NCBI GenBank assembly: GCA_002787155.1
Contig: PCVY01000046.1
Location: forward strand, 1 to 32,206
From: Candidatus Abzuiibacterium crystallinum
GTDB lineage: Bacteria > Omnitrophota > Omnitrophia > Omnitrophales > Abzuiibacteriaceae
Direction of reading: 5' to 3'
Length of the DNA stretch: 32,206 bases
Within the stretch, counting starts at the first letter, position 1; every line of letters starts with the position of its first letter. Shown here in pieces: positions 12,001-16,775 of the stretch. Below the pieces are notes generated by a model that saw only the letters and a program-made list of their open reading frames with translations, did no database searches and was not told the origin of the DNA. The position numbers were made by a program, and so were the translations under genes.

Positions 12001-15000
12001 CTAACACCACTGAGGCTAACCGAAATTCCGAATCGATCCAAAAACAAGAATCTTTTTGAAGTGGCTGAGCAATATGGCAGGCCAATTCAATTGATTCTTG
12101 ATCACTTACAGTCTTCCGACACCAAACAGGCCCGCATTGATCAGATTTTATATCCTGCCAACGTTAAAAATGCCATGGATAGTGTCGCATTAAGCGCCGG
12201 AGATTATGATACTGATTTGGTGTATGAATTTGTGACATTTGTTGCTAACCAAGCAGACGAACGCGATATTTTAATCTCGGCACCGACGCTTGAATTTTTA
12301 CTCACCGTTTATGAACAGTATAAACGAGGTTTCGACGAACGGAATCTCGAGCCACTTTTTATCCGGCTGGCGTGGCGCACGCCCCTGACTTGGCAGCTGC
12401 AACCGCTGATGCGTCGGTTGAGTCCTTTTCATAAGGGACTCAGAGAATTGATTCTGTTAATTACGGCAGGCAATTTAGATGATGCAAAAAAATATTTTGA
12501 AGATAATGAAAGCGCCATGTCTTTTGAAGCTGCTATCATTAACAGAGTTTATCCGCTTGGCGTTAACAATCTTTATATCAGCGAGAGTGACAGAGCTGCA
12601 AAGTCGGGCAGGGTGTATGAATTAACAGCACTTTCGGTCAAAGACGATCTCGCTTCAACAAGAGATATATTTAGCGGTACCGAACGTAAGGATTTCTCGA
12701 AAAATGAATGGGACCAGCATTTATTGGTAACAGCCATTGAATTAGGGATGATCAAACGGTATCCGGTCATCGCTCGGAAAATATTGTTTGGCGAATTTCC
12801 GTTTATTGCTCAATCACCACAAAAGCAATGGGACAAATCAAAAGAAACACAAATGCTTGAAACGTTGGCCGAACGTTTGGCCGGGAAACCGCATTTACGT
12901 CAATTGGTGCAGCTGGTTGTTCAAGAAGGTAATAAGGCCAAGGCGCAAACGTTCACGGCAGCACATCGTGAGGCTATCAACGCTGAAGTTCAGACATTAC
13001 GTACCTTAAGGCCGACTAAAGCCAAAGCACATCAAGATAGCCTCTTTATTTCGGATGAGACAGGCGATTTAGTACCGTATCCGGGTCTTTCACAAACGCA
13101 TCGTTTACTGGTAAGGGGAGCGGAAATTCCGTTCTTAAATAAAGATGCGGTGATTCCTGATCTTGTCGTAGCGCGCGAAGTTGATCGAAAAATTGAAGCC
13201 GGCATTAAATCAGCAGAGGACGAGAGAAAACCCTTGTATACGCTGAGCGCGGTTGCCGAAGAAGCGGGGTTAGCGCCGGAAGTTGTGGAAGAACGATTTG
13301 AACGCGACGAGCGAATCTACCAACACATTACAAGGGCATTGTCCGCAGCGTGGGAATCACAATCTAAGCTATTGGATTCCATTTATCAAAGGGTTCAACA
13401 TCTTAAGCAAAATCACGAAGCGGTTAATGTAAACAGCATCGCGGCGAAACTTAATCTACCGCTTGCAGAGGTAACAGAAGCCATGCTTCGGTGCCCATTT
13501 ATCGCTGATGTAATTCATCAAGCTGAAAGACAAATTAAATCAACGCCATTGCCTTCAGATGGCATGCGGTCTTTCATCTATAAATTTGATGGGCCCGGCT
13601 TTGATCTGAAAGTGGAGGAGGGGCCCAGCCATTCTACCCGAACGCTGACTTATAAATTGGTGGGAAAAAATCTTTTTGGTGATGAATTCGCATTGCATTT
13701 TGATCAATCAAGTGGAACATGGGACATCAGAGCCAGGAGACAAGGGTATATTTCTACAATCAATTGGGATGCGGCTAAAAAGACCTTCGAAGTTAGCTTT
13801 GATTATCATGGTGTTCAGTCTGCGCCGGCAGCAGAAGATCCTGTTGTGAATGTGTTATTTAAAGATTATCGCATCATACTTGTTTTAAAAGATGCTGTTT
13901 ACCAGCAAATTGTTGAAGGAAGAGGAAGATTGTCCGGCTACACAGGAAATACAGTGGTAAATATTATTTCCGAATCAGCGTGGAAAAAAGAACAGGCAAA
14001 AAACAGTCGCTGGACGGGGTCAACCGAAAGACGCTCAGAACTCCGCACGGACAGTGGCCAGTGGCCGGTGGTCAGTGATCAGCAAAACAGTTTCGAGTCT
14101 CGGATTTCAGGTCTCGGGTTAAATGAAACACCCGAAACTTTGGACTCGAAACTAGGAACTCAATACGCTATCAATGATATTCCACTGACTACGGTCCTGG
14201 CGATTGCCAAAGAGGTGACGGAGAGGATTTTGCGGGAAACGGATATTGAGCGGTTTGGCGACGGCATATTGAAGCAGGTGATGCCCGAAGCTTATGCCGA
14301 ACCGGTAGAGGCGTTATCTAATCACGCCATCAGCGAAATTGCTTTGCTTGGGGCTCCTCGCAATGACACAAATGAGGTGACTGATGAAGAGCTGCTTCTA
14401 GTCACCAGCCGCTCAACCACTGGTTCAGTGGTTGTAGCAGCTGATGATCCTATCTTTCAGGATGAGGCGCTTTTCCGTGATTTGGTGCGCGTGCTTGTTG
14501 CCGTGGGGTCAGACCCCAGGCGTCCGTGGCTGACGATTGCGGGGGAGCGTGTATCACATTTAATTGATGCTGCTTTAAAAGACGGCAACGTCACGAAGCA
14601 GGATTTGTTTAAAGTGATCAAGTTTACGCCGGATGCGTTTGGATCCGTGGCTATACGGGATGGGCAAAAAGGCTCTGCGATTCTTGCGCATTCGGCACTT
14701 CTTTCTGCCGGTTTTCAGAACTTGCTTTATTTTGTGAGTGACACAACCGGTTTACACCGGATGTCTCAAACGCAAAAAGTAACCGCTGCCTCTGCGTTGT
14801 TATTCATGCTTCAGCAAATTTCATCAACTTTGGAAGGCGCCCGTTTCAGTGATGCCTCAGAACGCGATGAGTGGTTGAACGCGTATTTCACAAAAGAATT
14901 GCCGGGTTTTGCGCTTGAATCCAAAGGCGGCCTCCCTACGATTGTGTTGACCCAATTTTGGCAATACCTTGAAACATTGCCTGCGGCGGATGCGCTTCTC

Positions 15001-15015
15001 CGTCAATCCGCCTAA
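85..15015 (+). CDS. Giant multidomain protein: HExxH motif, CobT-like VWA, two MoxR/midasin-like AAA+ modules, propeller-like region (5' end possibly outside window)
   Basis: One uninterrupted frame of 4976 codons. Visible parts: an HEGVH motif (residues 544-548), which fits a zincin peptidase; an Ala/Gln/Glu/Lys-rich coiled-coil segment (about 980-1490); a VWA domain (about 1535-1715) with MIDAS DISGS at 1546-1550, preceded by a CobT-like helical stretch; AAA+ module 1 (about 1845-2080; P-loop GPHGGGKN at 1884-1891, DE at 1993-1994, SNP sensor); AAA+ module 2 (about 2200-2420; GDPGTGKD at 2242-2249, NE at 2308-2309); a propeller-like stretch (about 2996-3309); then duplicated modules of unknown fold. 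MoxR ATPases paired with VWA proteins usually remodel or metallate partner proteins, so a chaperone or remodelling role is inferred. I see no signal peptide and no convincing membrane segment. ATG 85 has no Shine-Dalgarno sequence, lies inside a repeat, and the frame stays open to base 1, so the start is uncertain. The substrate is unknown. Confidence 0.85.
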   Translation: MTDAHTDINFHNDTEPVLTLFNQYNQKTILEQSNWPTLAQFLSSYPGVDPAALDPLQIKSMLKIFKEKKVVKAKPKRRRAIKSIIATRQVVEKVVTPTTAYETDSPAHLIDDALQFISSRKWKTKWGEKSIEISPDKISSEIYIELHTKSYRNLSAMEILRAARSMLEDLDIDEQKVLEDKREEFERRSEAWRDKNDIDDIEELLRTYYAHEPDLQISYAGTNLRDDQYRPALVEHRTYKEFIFSKELQDGIAILEALIQKVGNQVAPNTHDIYLKPLRDKLAELKQKRKANQHSELRFSVVARSKATKQSEIASLPSVARNDGETLRTELRTNAIIKWQAPADQDLTALLTEYYQIKETLRDSFIRADSDGYRRAYRELQQIENKTANILSREDGRAELIRAAEALHASGILGKQYNNHAATDLVQAANRSFADWQKTAIEESSGWLTRHAIDLEIRCRTMTQEMISVTQPFSLSRFIPDSIPGREPSEGDIAKFQGDLNLAAYIEALEIRGMAGSNASAPHAPFIMLRADLGPGDFRGVFRHEGVHYLAGTGDLPIPPSNEIVTTAVSTIETVRAKGYAGLKQQAEGHALAVFNRGRELFADGGSIIDFNHLLQLALGAMRRYDIDLGPRAVEQQEAIEEAVRDLQQTVNVHAQATAERIIGELAAGYLWQKAMSRGIARAKAPYQKAEDLIDQDALDQSIFDFARQVVALESPRMPTPQEIAAAKEKMNGLLERIRLLTRDPSLELIPWTPLWPGDRPTWRYLRDEKTGTPLHQLQFVPEDIFRRDEKTLRGFVYQEVFRALYSFPVLPEALRRDVNLWALWSQLETARVIPIGLERWRGVKEAIRQLYDDRFALAEDPLVREAFQRQPLYVQYLDSILYEWHYNTGSIDPRVKDERVKQALNQTRALRQQAISAANAGKHLKIIQDKIYPLLKELLDASKEELTLQRMYERAANEQGVLTIDTSKNPNLSDLDEEQKASIKRQLENMTAGLSEEERAEIQESIERELKQAVQREAQQNGSQQMPDDLQPMLPPESSGFPNPEQEGQEHKQTSSSSLRGNEQNGAEALSEKDDKSFPKSTRAKSARAISRPEIASPPSASRNDGASSAQQMASQASQIGEEASQMAQAFGELSKLAEEAKQAAGNVAKQAGAVRETAGTGNLSQLARDLSQEASQTEAKLSELTNDARGLDRETQQLTEQAKSLNRQSAHGAEELKDLAERMGAHAAALRSKAETALERLAKPLKSKIEALQGQIDKQEDLKAPNRIQQQAHEAEGQAEALLDRLQELKRRSEETEQLAKQVSEAAQALSEKMEQKAQTDEQKSEDDSQREESQKEGKQDQSKQTKKDVIASKAKQSSEPESASPPPADRKDGDDQTKKRPKVGQGQTAKDAAKKQERKPFNIRPVPEPPDDLKEQQPPDVPKEEKTVSTQVKPQTDETPQSDAEKELEKKLRRERQETQLTAEEQAFYQQYLDPIRHAITSMKSFLTELFEPIKAALLETGHQHGRLDSRRLTQAVTQDNPRAFMRKRKVEIPNVRWSLIVDISGSMLAREDADHTKLDYAAQTGILFAESLHDLPGHESEFAAFADSTVVLKKAEDEWNPKMGVHVLGKLFGLDHGSTDDVRAIKQAIKRAEAAAGTYDEHIIFVVSDGESTAGLGNTIDGIRAKHPHSKIFGVGIGDQARDIKETYAPLGIWVPTIKKLPKEIERVLRQELLRIVHNWQAGSSSRSELRGDENLALFGGRDQVSGIRDPQNSFESRVSGLGLDETPETLDSKLGTQSKSELRAKGKTAKTTRESSEWAKKAAEEFEKFRLGHEDNPEQLHQKFYEIVSRDLDGGVFKGEDGPRVPKVPIYGLAQNLEVLRKMERAARRTRNRLLYLWGPHGGGKNYMADLFAMIRNQGRTLISSHEDMTVDEVFEKQIVIRIPGLKTKVSETFTAIMGAVLNKLSLDAFKPQLTTFIEALVPPETETKWILTEFAEALIRGDLALFDEFDQMPALVKAALNDALQERQFERHDGTIIHFHPNALVWALSNPVGDGNVAQSTSGEAVDRFTHINVLYLPPDEEIGLLMEIAPNLDQDIIKRLVDVATEIREAKEAGKDLDFISTRELVMLVRHLGRFPEDQNHIPYVFRQVYMVPDNRPDLETDLTQWLKDNGFKDKEPPALTAADWSIEERAIGVGKQKQVTKVLRIGNVEMPILEGKEHVPSQILKDYEKVPTNLRRFQDLMKAFILGQNILLEGDPGTGKDWITKRFASALGYPLFTEAINEGTHADDLLGHDALERSAHVWKDGKLALAVKHDGILNLNELNRGKSGVTASINNFLQNRYVTLRNGMVLDARRAPHMLVIASINPNRPPFKTYPMTPAQRSRYKKFRYDFLPEKEEIDLLHGFQPMIPLPIVEKLVKAANLIRKEHRAGNVPFQVTGRTLEKVLEDLALDPWLYLGSALIENFLEAYGEIARGREMGKVIRAVITKILQSAAIGLDQIEQYQPVSVGDKVFDQLITAAKSASGKEASVEAMDKLQAEIRKRRLKGEAIPAKLVSTISRLNGLVHAEARPALDWAVRFADPDRTIVTADELIDRMLSEILENQDAEEKMLSEIKTGKLTEKANVEQALAGLFTHHLFESIAVKQMPQTADVEGAVDVLIKQVNTKNKALIAALRNIKHFANLSLPVDVGDNYLNAALNGFFTNYKDPFAVRSIVTKNIPSKLTVKEGQGLDLDRVHEWLTGMREFPFIPEALQNEILNHIRTVEALKQNKSKRSELRTVTQASLIGFREVGNVEPLPTHGEIQPNDLDAIKEKVRTLFPQYEHDFLPLLKEIKRGYYADDSSMIALLTLRKEEGENMVYIHQAFKPTDTDKVNPLRDPLLAFLLARELVAQKIGLSPTILTLTGEMALLSAFDVPFWKTLGENEQATMMTYASELESQGLVNIRAYFELMTQYAAQQIQSEDWQSRVNEIAQIFGIRKEGFNPSEFDALQKAIKQIEETSQAQDVWLEELPPAPHGSQFGNGNYYVASDGSQIIALNTQTNEVSWWDVDEATGGIQKLAETENLHRAFIGWTPSAEGLAIHGDYGYVGISSANDYVAIMRKDKPIESFPLKAEPETSKERLDPQVLGIHGNRLYVAVNSTEVRDPAVHNSFVGSLRILDILPDGSLREYKQQDRIFPKEKPHRMLIRGGFAYCSHWGRIEIFRMAEDGTLVPTQNLYHGEGLAAYINSIKTEQYSNEYFTGMATKGDFLFVSNTNMQLIHVFRFGIDGSITYVSSHGEYSGRNVMTLPDGLVNVGNWLFWFDSRGGKIHRFKIHINNKTDANSTLQVETTQPHGEAAQTSGDSMQRLMQDFIQMIESHNFEHIKVNIHILKPTDPRPKINERGWNHKTVYRIPSYKHKIISRKSKSGEKKHYHIYIPEEKMNPIWLVYYLQDLFNVQFDRETIYAYAKRLGHISFAASGAVSLLALPVLWRYVEEEVEHQPDVIAYRTGRFGHEGDYFIHLFMNKKDSGWQLDLTHLDRKHEQGPYLRLQWDGKDELILRFNGSSDLAKIFNVTSDPIVGFDLEGRWQITNNQLIIVVRDDIADELEKQRFKGVAWEQELLGPYQWHFGWRIVGESEWKKEKAEREQEMETWRKQVNLDEIEPLVKSIFDLTTIDYLFKNNGNAVLFREHRDKVITITGIVIQEKVKDGVELLTRIIDAVRSRWDYDDYDLKPLKDKLEELEARKRAEENARHSELRTGIRDRQHRDQVSGMTPASASLAGLRPDGDASLEPIPAGAIDPDLMIKVEETIKRLFPQYAGQLEPITKGYYADPISMQSLAAIDQENNETVLYLDATLKELAIRGQVSTDNLSPDWEEAFLSFLALLVLHEFMKQTLHNTTHSRGFDLTEETALFFAIDLPFWLGLAADKKQNILALVQGLEKNSDHRFTSYIDYLQTYVLEPDVSQTWDAFAADAAKLPTFSGQTLDHSRLEAIRQSLLTHDTNHLTPLRLTEIPNRSKNKNLFEVAEQYGRPIQLILDHLQSSDTKQARIDQILYPANVKNAMDSVALSAGDYDTDLVYEFVTFVANQADERDILISAPTLEFLLTVYEQYKRGFDERNLEPLFIRLAWRTPLTWQLQPLMRRLSPFHKGLRELILLITAGNLDDAKKYFEDNESAMSFEAAIINRVYPLGVNNLYISESDRAAKSGRVYELTALSVKDDLASTRDIFSGTERKDFSKNEWDQHLLVTAIELGMIKRYPVIARKILFGEFPFIAQSPQKQWDKSKETQMLETLAERLAGKPHLRQLVQLVVQEGNKAKAQTFTAAHREAINAEVQTLRTLRPTKAKAHQDSLFISDETGDLVPYPGLSQTHRLLVRGAEIPFLNKDAVIPDLVVAREVDRKIEAGIKSAEDERKPLYTLSAVAEEAGLAPEVVEERFERDERIYQHITRALSAAWESQSKLLDSIYQRVQHLKQNHEAVNVNSIAAKLNLPLAEVTEAMLRCPFIADVIHQAERQIKSTPLPSDGMRSFIYKFDGPGFDLKVEEGPSHSTRTLTYKLVGKNLFGDEFALHFDQSSGTWDIRARRQGYISTINWDAAKKTFEVSFDYHGVQSAPAAEDPVVNVLFKDYRIILVLKDAVYQQIVEGRGRLSGYTGNTVVNIISESAWKKEQAKNSRWTGSTERRSELRTDSGQWPVVSDQQNSFESRISGLGLNETPETLDSKLGTQYAINDIPLTTVLAIAKEVTERILRETDIERFGDGILKQVMPEAYAEPVEALSNHAISEIALLGAPRNDTNEVTDEELLLVTSRSTTGSVVVAADDPIFQDEALFRDLVRVLVAVGSDPRRPWLTIAGERVSHLIDAALKDGNVTKQDLFKVIKFTPDAFGSVAIRDGQKGSAILAHSALLSAGFQNLLYFVSDTTGLHRMSQTQKVTAASALLFMLQQISSTLEGARFSDASERDEWLNAYFTKELPGFALESKGGLPTIVLTQFWQYLETLPAADALLRQSA
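985..1053. repeat. Palindromic interspersed repeat, copy B (in frame inside giant ORF)
   Basis: The ends are gtcgttgcgag (985-995) and ctcgcaatgac (1043-1053), with the interior gacgaagcaatctgagattgc. It is translated in frame around residues 301-324 and contributes an Arg-Ser-Lys-Ala-Thr-Lys-Gln-rich linker ending in ARNDG. It follows an SELR motif directly (tca codon at 967). Confidence 0.88.
3258..3402. repeat. Palindromic interspersed repeat, copy C, enlarged (in frame inside giant ORF)
   Basis: The ends are gtcattgcgag (3258-3268) and ctcgcaatgac (3392-3402). It is about twice the length of copies B and D. Smaller hairpins fill the interior (aaggacgacaagtcctt, gcgcaaaaagcgcg), so it may be a composite. 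It is translated in frame between the peptidase-like region and the coiled-coil region. Confidence 0.85.
4138..4209. repeat. Palindromic interspersed repeat, copy D, degenerate right end
   Basis: The left end gtcattgcgag (4138-4148) is intact. The right end reads gatcgcaaagac, a decayed form of ctcgcaatgac. The interior includes gcttctccgcctccggcgga, a stem arm also seen near the ORF stop. It is in frame within the Lys/Gln/Glu-rich linker just before the VWA domain. Confidence 0.8.
5320..5347. repeat. Short tandem-like gggatcag repeats
   Basis: This stretch contains agggatcaggtgtc (5320-5333) followed by cagggatcagggatc (5333-5347). The same two blocks occur in the opposite order at 11261-11297. 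They are in frame in the linker between the VWA domain and the first AAA+ module, directly before palindrome copy 1. Confidence 0.7.
5356..5420. repeat. 65-bp palindromic repeat, copy 1
   Basis: The element starts agtttcgagtc (5356-5366) and ends gactcgaaact (5410-5420), a perfect 11-bp inverted repeat. Inside are tcgggtt and aacacccga arms. Copy 2 at 14089-14153 has the same length and differs at only 2 of 65 positions. It is in frame between the VWA domain and AAA+ module 1. Confidence 0.9.
11261..11311. repeat. gggatcag repeats plus short hairpin inside giant ORF
   Basis: It contains cagggatcagggatc (11261-11275) and agggatcaggtgtc (11284-11297), the two blocks also seen at 5320-5347. An 8-bp inverted repeat follows: caggtgtc (11290-11297) and gacacctg (11304-11311). 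All of it is translated in frame, directly after an SELR junction (tcc codon at 11248). Confidence 0.7.
11571..11605. repeat. Perfect 13-bp hairpin, ggggacag type, in frame inside giant ORF
   Basis: caggggacaggtt (11571-11583) and aacctgtcccctg (11593-11605) are perfect reverse complements separated by nine bases. It resembles the REP-like ggggacagg / cctgtcccc hairpins that occur between genes in many bacteria. It is translated in frame within the second copy of a duplicated module, and the first copy has no counterpart. Confidence 0.85.
14089..14153. repeat. 65-bp palindromic repeat, copy 2
   Basis: The terminal arms agtttcgagtc (14089-14099) and gactcgaaact (14143-14153) are identical to those of copy 1 at 5356-5420, and only two interior bases differ. 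A gtggccagtggcc-type short repeat precedes it (14053-14080), and an SELR junction lies upstream (tca codon at 14035). It is read in the same frame as copy 1 and gives nearly the same peptide. Confidence 0.9.
14334..14367. repeat. Palindromic interspersed repeat, copy E, half element
   Basis: Only one half is recognisable: gaaattgcttt, then ggctcctcgcaatgac (14352-14367), the exact reverse complement of the left end of copy A (7-22). It is in frame near the C-terminus of the giant protein. The opposite end of the element is not recognisable. Confidence 0.65.
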
Positions 15016-15100
15016 GGCGGAGAAGCAACTCTGAATAGAGATCGCCACGTCCCCGCCGCCTGTCCTGCCTGTGGTGGGACGGCGGGGTCCTCGCGATGAC
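14994..15100. repeat. Palindromic repeat, copy F, containing the giant ORF stop; possible terminator
   Basis: The right end ctcgcgatgac (15090-15100) and the gagatcgcc block mark it as a member of the gtcattgcgag family. gcttctccg (14994-15002) pairs with cggagaagc (15018-15026). The TAA stop (15013-15015) lies in the loop of tccgcc/ggcgga. A second GC-rich hairpin, ccccgccg (15051-15058) with cggcgggg (15080-15087), follows. No T-run follows, so intrinsic termination is only possible, not shown. Confidence 0.75.
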
Positions 15101-15150
15101 GATACAGCAGTTGCCTCAAATTTTGCGCGTACGCTCGCAGCAGTTCCAAG

Positions 15151-15179
15151 TTTACGCGGGTGGGGTCTTCTTATATAAT
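15151..15179 (+). promoter_or_regulatory. Sigma-70-type promoter for the tmk operon
   Basis: TTTACG (15151-15156) and a perfect TATAAT (15174-15179) are separated by 17 bp. The expected transcription start is about 15185-15187, only a few bases before the tmk ATG at 15191. That would make a leaderless or nearly leaderless mRNA, in line with the absence of a Shine-Dalgarno sequence before that ATG. The rest of the 15101-15190 gap shows nothing else recognisable. Confidence 0.7.
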
Positions 15180-15190
15180 AAACACCTTAT

Positions 15191-15805
15191 ATGCAAAAAG
15201 GCATTTTCATTACATTTGAAGGCTCAGAAGGAAGCGGCAAGAGCACGCACATCCGCTTTGCGGCTTCTTATTTTAGAAAACGGGGCCGAAGGCCGCTCAT
15301 GATCCGCGAACCCGGCAGCACCCGCAGCAGTGAAGCCATCCGCCGCATACTGCTTGATCCCCAAAATAAAAAGATGGGGCAAGCAACGGAACTTTTGCTT
15401 TACCTGGCAGCCAGAGCGCAATTGGTCGAGGAAAAAATTTTACCGGCACTCAAAGCAGGGCGCGTTATCATTTCAGATCGTTTTGAGGATTCTACTTTGG
15501 CTTATCAAGGGTTTGGCGCCGGGATTTCACGGCACACAATCGAATCTTTCTCCCGTTTTGTGAGGGGTTCCCTCAAACCCGATTTAACTTTTATACTCGA
15601 CATTCATCCCCAAAAAGGCCTCGCGCGCGGCGGGCGTCATGACCGGGTTGAGAAGAAGTCCGATGCATTTCACAGACGAGTCCGAAACGGATTCTTAACA
15701 CTTGCCAGGCAGAATAAAAAACGGATCGTTTTACTTTCAACCGATAAGCCTGTCCGGGAAGTCCAACAGCAGATTCTAAAACATTTGAAGCGTTTCTATG
15801 GATAA
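15191..15805 (+). CDS. tmk: Thymidylate kinase
   Basis: Phosphorylates dTMP to dTDP with ATP in the cytoplasm, for dTTP synthesis. The 204-residue protein has the P-loop GSEGSGKST at residues 11-19, the dTMP-binding REPGST at 39-44 (usually REPGGT), the DR pair at 96-97 and an Arg-rich lid region (RGGRHDR). The length is normal. It is the first gene of a long overlapping operon, and holB starts inside its last codons. The ATG has no ribosome binding site, but it is the only start that gives the canonical N-terminus just before the P-loop, and a promoter sits directly upstream. Pairing with holB is common in bacteria. Confidence 0.95.
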   Translation: MQKGIFITFEGSEGSGKSTHIRFAASYFRKRGRRPLMIREPGSTRSSEAIRRILLDPQNKKMGQATELLLYLAARAQLVEEKILPALKAGRVIISDRFEDSTLAYQGFGAGISRHTIESFSRFVRGSLKPDLTFILDIHPQKGLARGGRHDRVEKKSDAFHRRVRNGFLTLARQNKKRIVLLSTDKPVREVQQQILKHLKRFYG

Positions 15806-16775
15806 ACAAAATCAATTTTTGTTTCGTTTATTGAAGCGGCAATTAATGAGCGTCCGGCGGCCGGGCGGTTATTTGTTTACCGGGTGCGATCATGCCCGCA
15901 AAATACAAATTGCCAAAGCCGTCGCCAAAGCGATTCATGACCAATCAGGAGCAATTTTCGGCCGCCCCGATACGGCCGATGCCAAACGGATGGAAGCGAT
16001 GAACCATCCCGATGTCCACTGGTATGGTCTGGATGAAGAAGAAAGGTCCATTAAGATTGAAACCATCCGCGAACTTCAAAATTGGCTGAGTTTGAAGCCC
16101 TATGAAGCTCAAAATAAAGTTTTTATCCTCGCGGGCGCTCACCGCTTAACGCGGGAAGCGCAGAATGCTTTATTGAAAAGTTTGGAAGAGCCGCCGGCCG
16201 ATACACTTTTTATCGTAATGACCGAGAAAAAAAGTGATTTGCTGGATACGGTCGTCTCACGTTTGATAGAGTTTAAGATTTCAGCAGCCGATGAAAACGG
16301 CTTGGTAAAAAATCTGACCGATAAAGGCGTTCAGGGCCGGGAAGCAATCTTTTTAGCGCGTTTTTCGGGCGGTAATTCCTTAGCCGCTCATCAAATGGCA
16401 GATGATTTGGTTTTTAAAAAGAAAAATAATTTCTTAAATGCCATCCTGAGCGATCCCGTGACTGCTTTTGACCGTTTGGCCGGTCAAACGAGACCTGAAG
16501 TTCTGGAACATTTGAATTTTTTGATGACGTGGCTGAGAGATGCTGCGTGTTTGACATTGACGGATCAGCCTGCTTCAGTGATCCATGAGGACCAAGGAAC
16601 GGCTCTCAAAGAGTTTGCCTCGCGGTTTTCCGCAGAGCAGTTGTTTGAATTATTTGACGAAGTTCTAGTTTCCTGCCGTGCTCTAGAAGGAAACGCCAAT
16701 CAAAAGCTGGTTTTGGCGCGTCTGCAAGTGAAGTGGCATAAGCATCATCGTCAAACCGCCGGCGTGAGAGTTTAA
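15798..16775 (+). CDS. holB: DNA polymerase III subunit delta' (clamp-loader ATPase homologue)
   Basis: Structural subunit of the clamp loader that opens the beta ring for replication. The 325-residue protein shows the AAA+ fold of the DnaX/HolB family: a QNALLKSLEEPP motif and a TVVSRL segment matching the SRC arginine-finger motif, with Leu in place of Cys. The position of the P-loop reads GCDHARKI, so ATP binding is probably lost; delta' subunits are commonly non-hydrolysing. I see no four-cysteine zinc cluster. It overlaps tmk by 8 bp, and its TAA overlaps the ATG of tatD, which suggests coupled translation. The C-terminal third is divergent, as is usual. Confidence 0.9.
   Translation: MDKQNQFLFRLLKRQLMSVRRPGGYLFTGCDHARKIQIAKAVAKAIHDQSGAIFGRPDTADAKRMEAMNHPDVHWYGLDEEERSIKIETIRELQNWLSLKPYEAQNKVFILAGAHRLTREAQNALLKSLEEPPADTLFIVMTEKKSDLLDTVVSRLIEFKISAADENGLVKNLTDKGVQGREAIFLARFSGGNSLAAHQMADDLVFKKKNNFLNAILSDPVTAFDRLAGQTRPEVLEHLNFLMTWLRDAACLTLTDQPASVIHEDQGTALKEFASRFSAEQLFELFDEVLVSCRALEGNANQKLVLARLQVKWHKHHRQTAGVRV

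Noticed and set aside
85..15015. Reading the giant ORF as a bacterial midasin orthologue
   Set aside because: The total length is similar and both have AAA and MIDAS domains, but only two AAA modules are visible, the VWA domain comes first, and the rest does not match. Convergent architecture or a common MoxR/VWA origin is more likely.
85..15015. Assembly or frameshift artefact that fused neighbouring genes
   Set aside because: The frame remains open through about 15 kb with sensible protein sequence on both sides of every repeat. A join error would be expected to break it at least once. It cannot be fully excluded without reads.
15798..16775. holB as a broken gene because its P-loop is lost
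   Set aside because: Delta' subunits commonly lack a working P-loop. The length, the operon position and the other motifs are normal.
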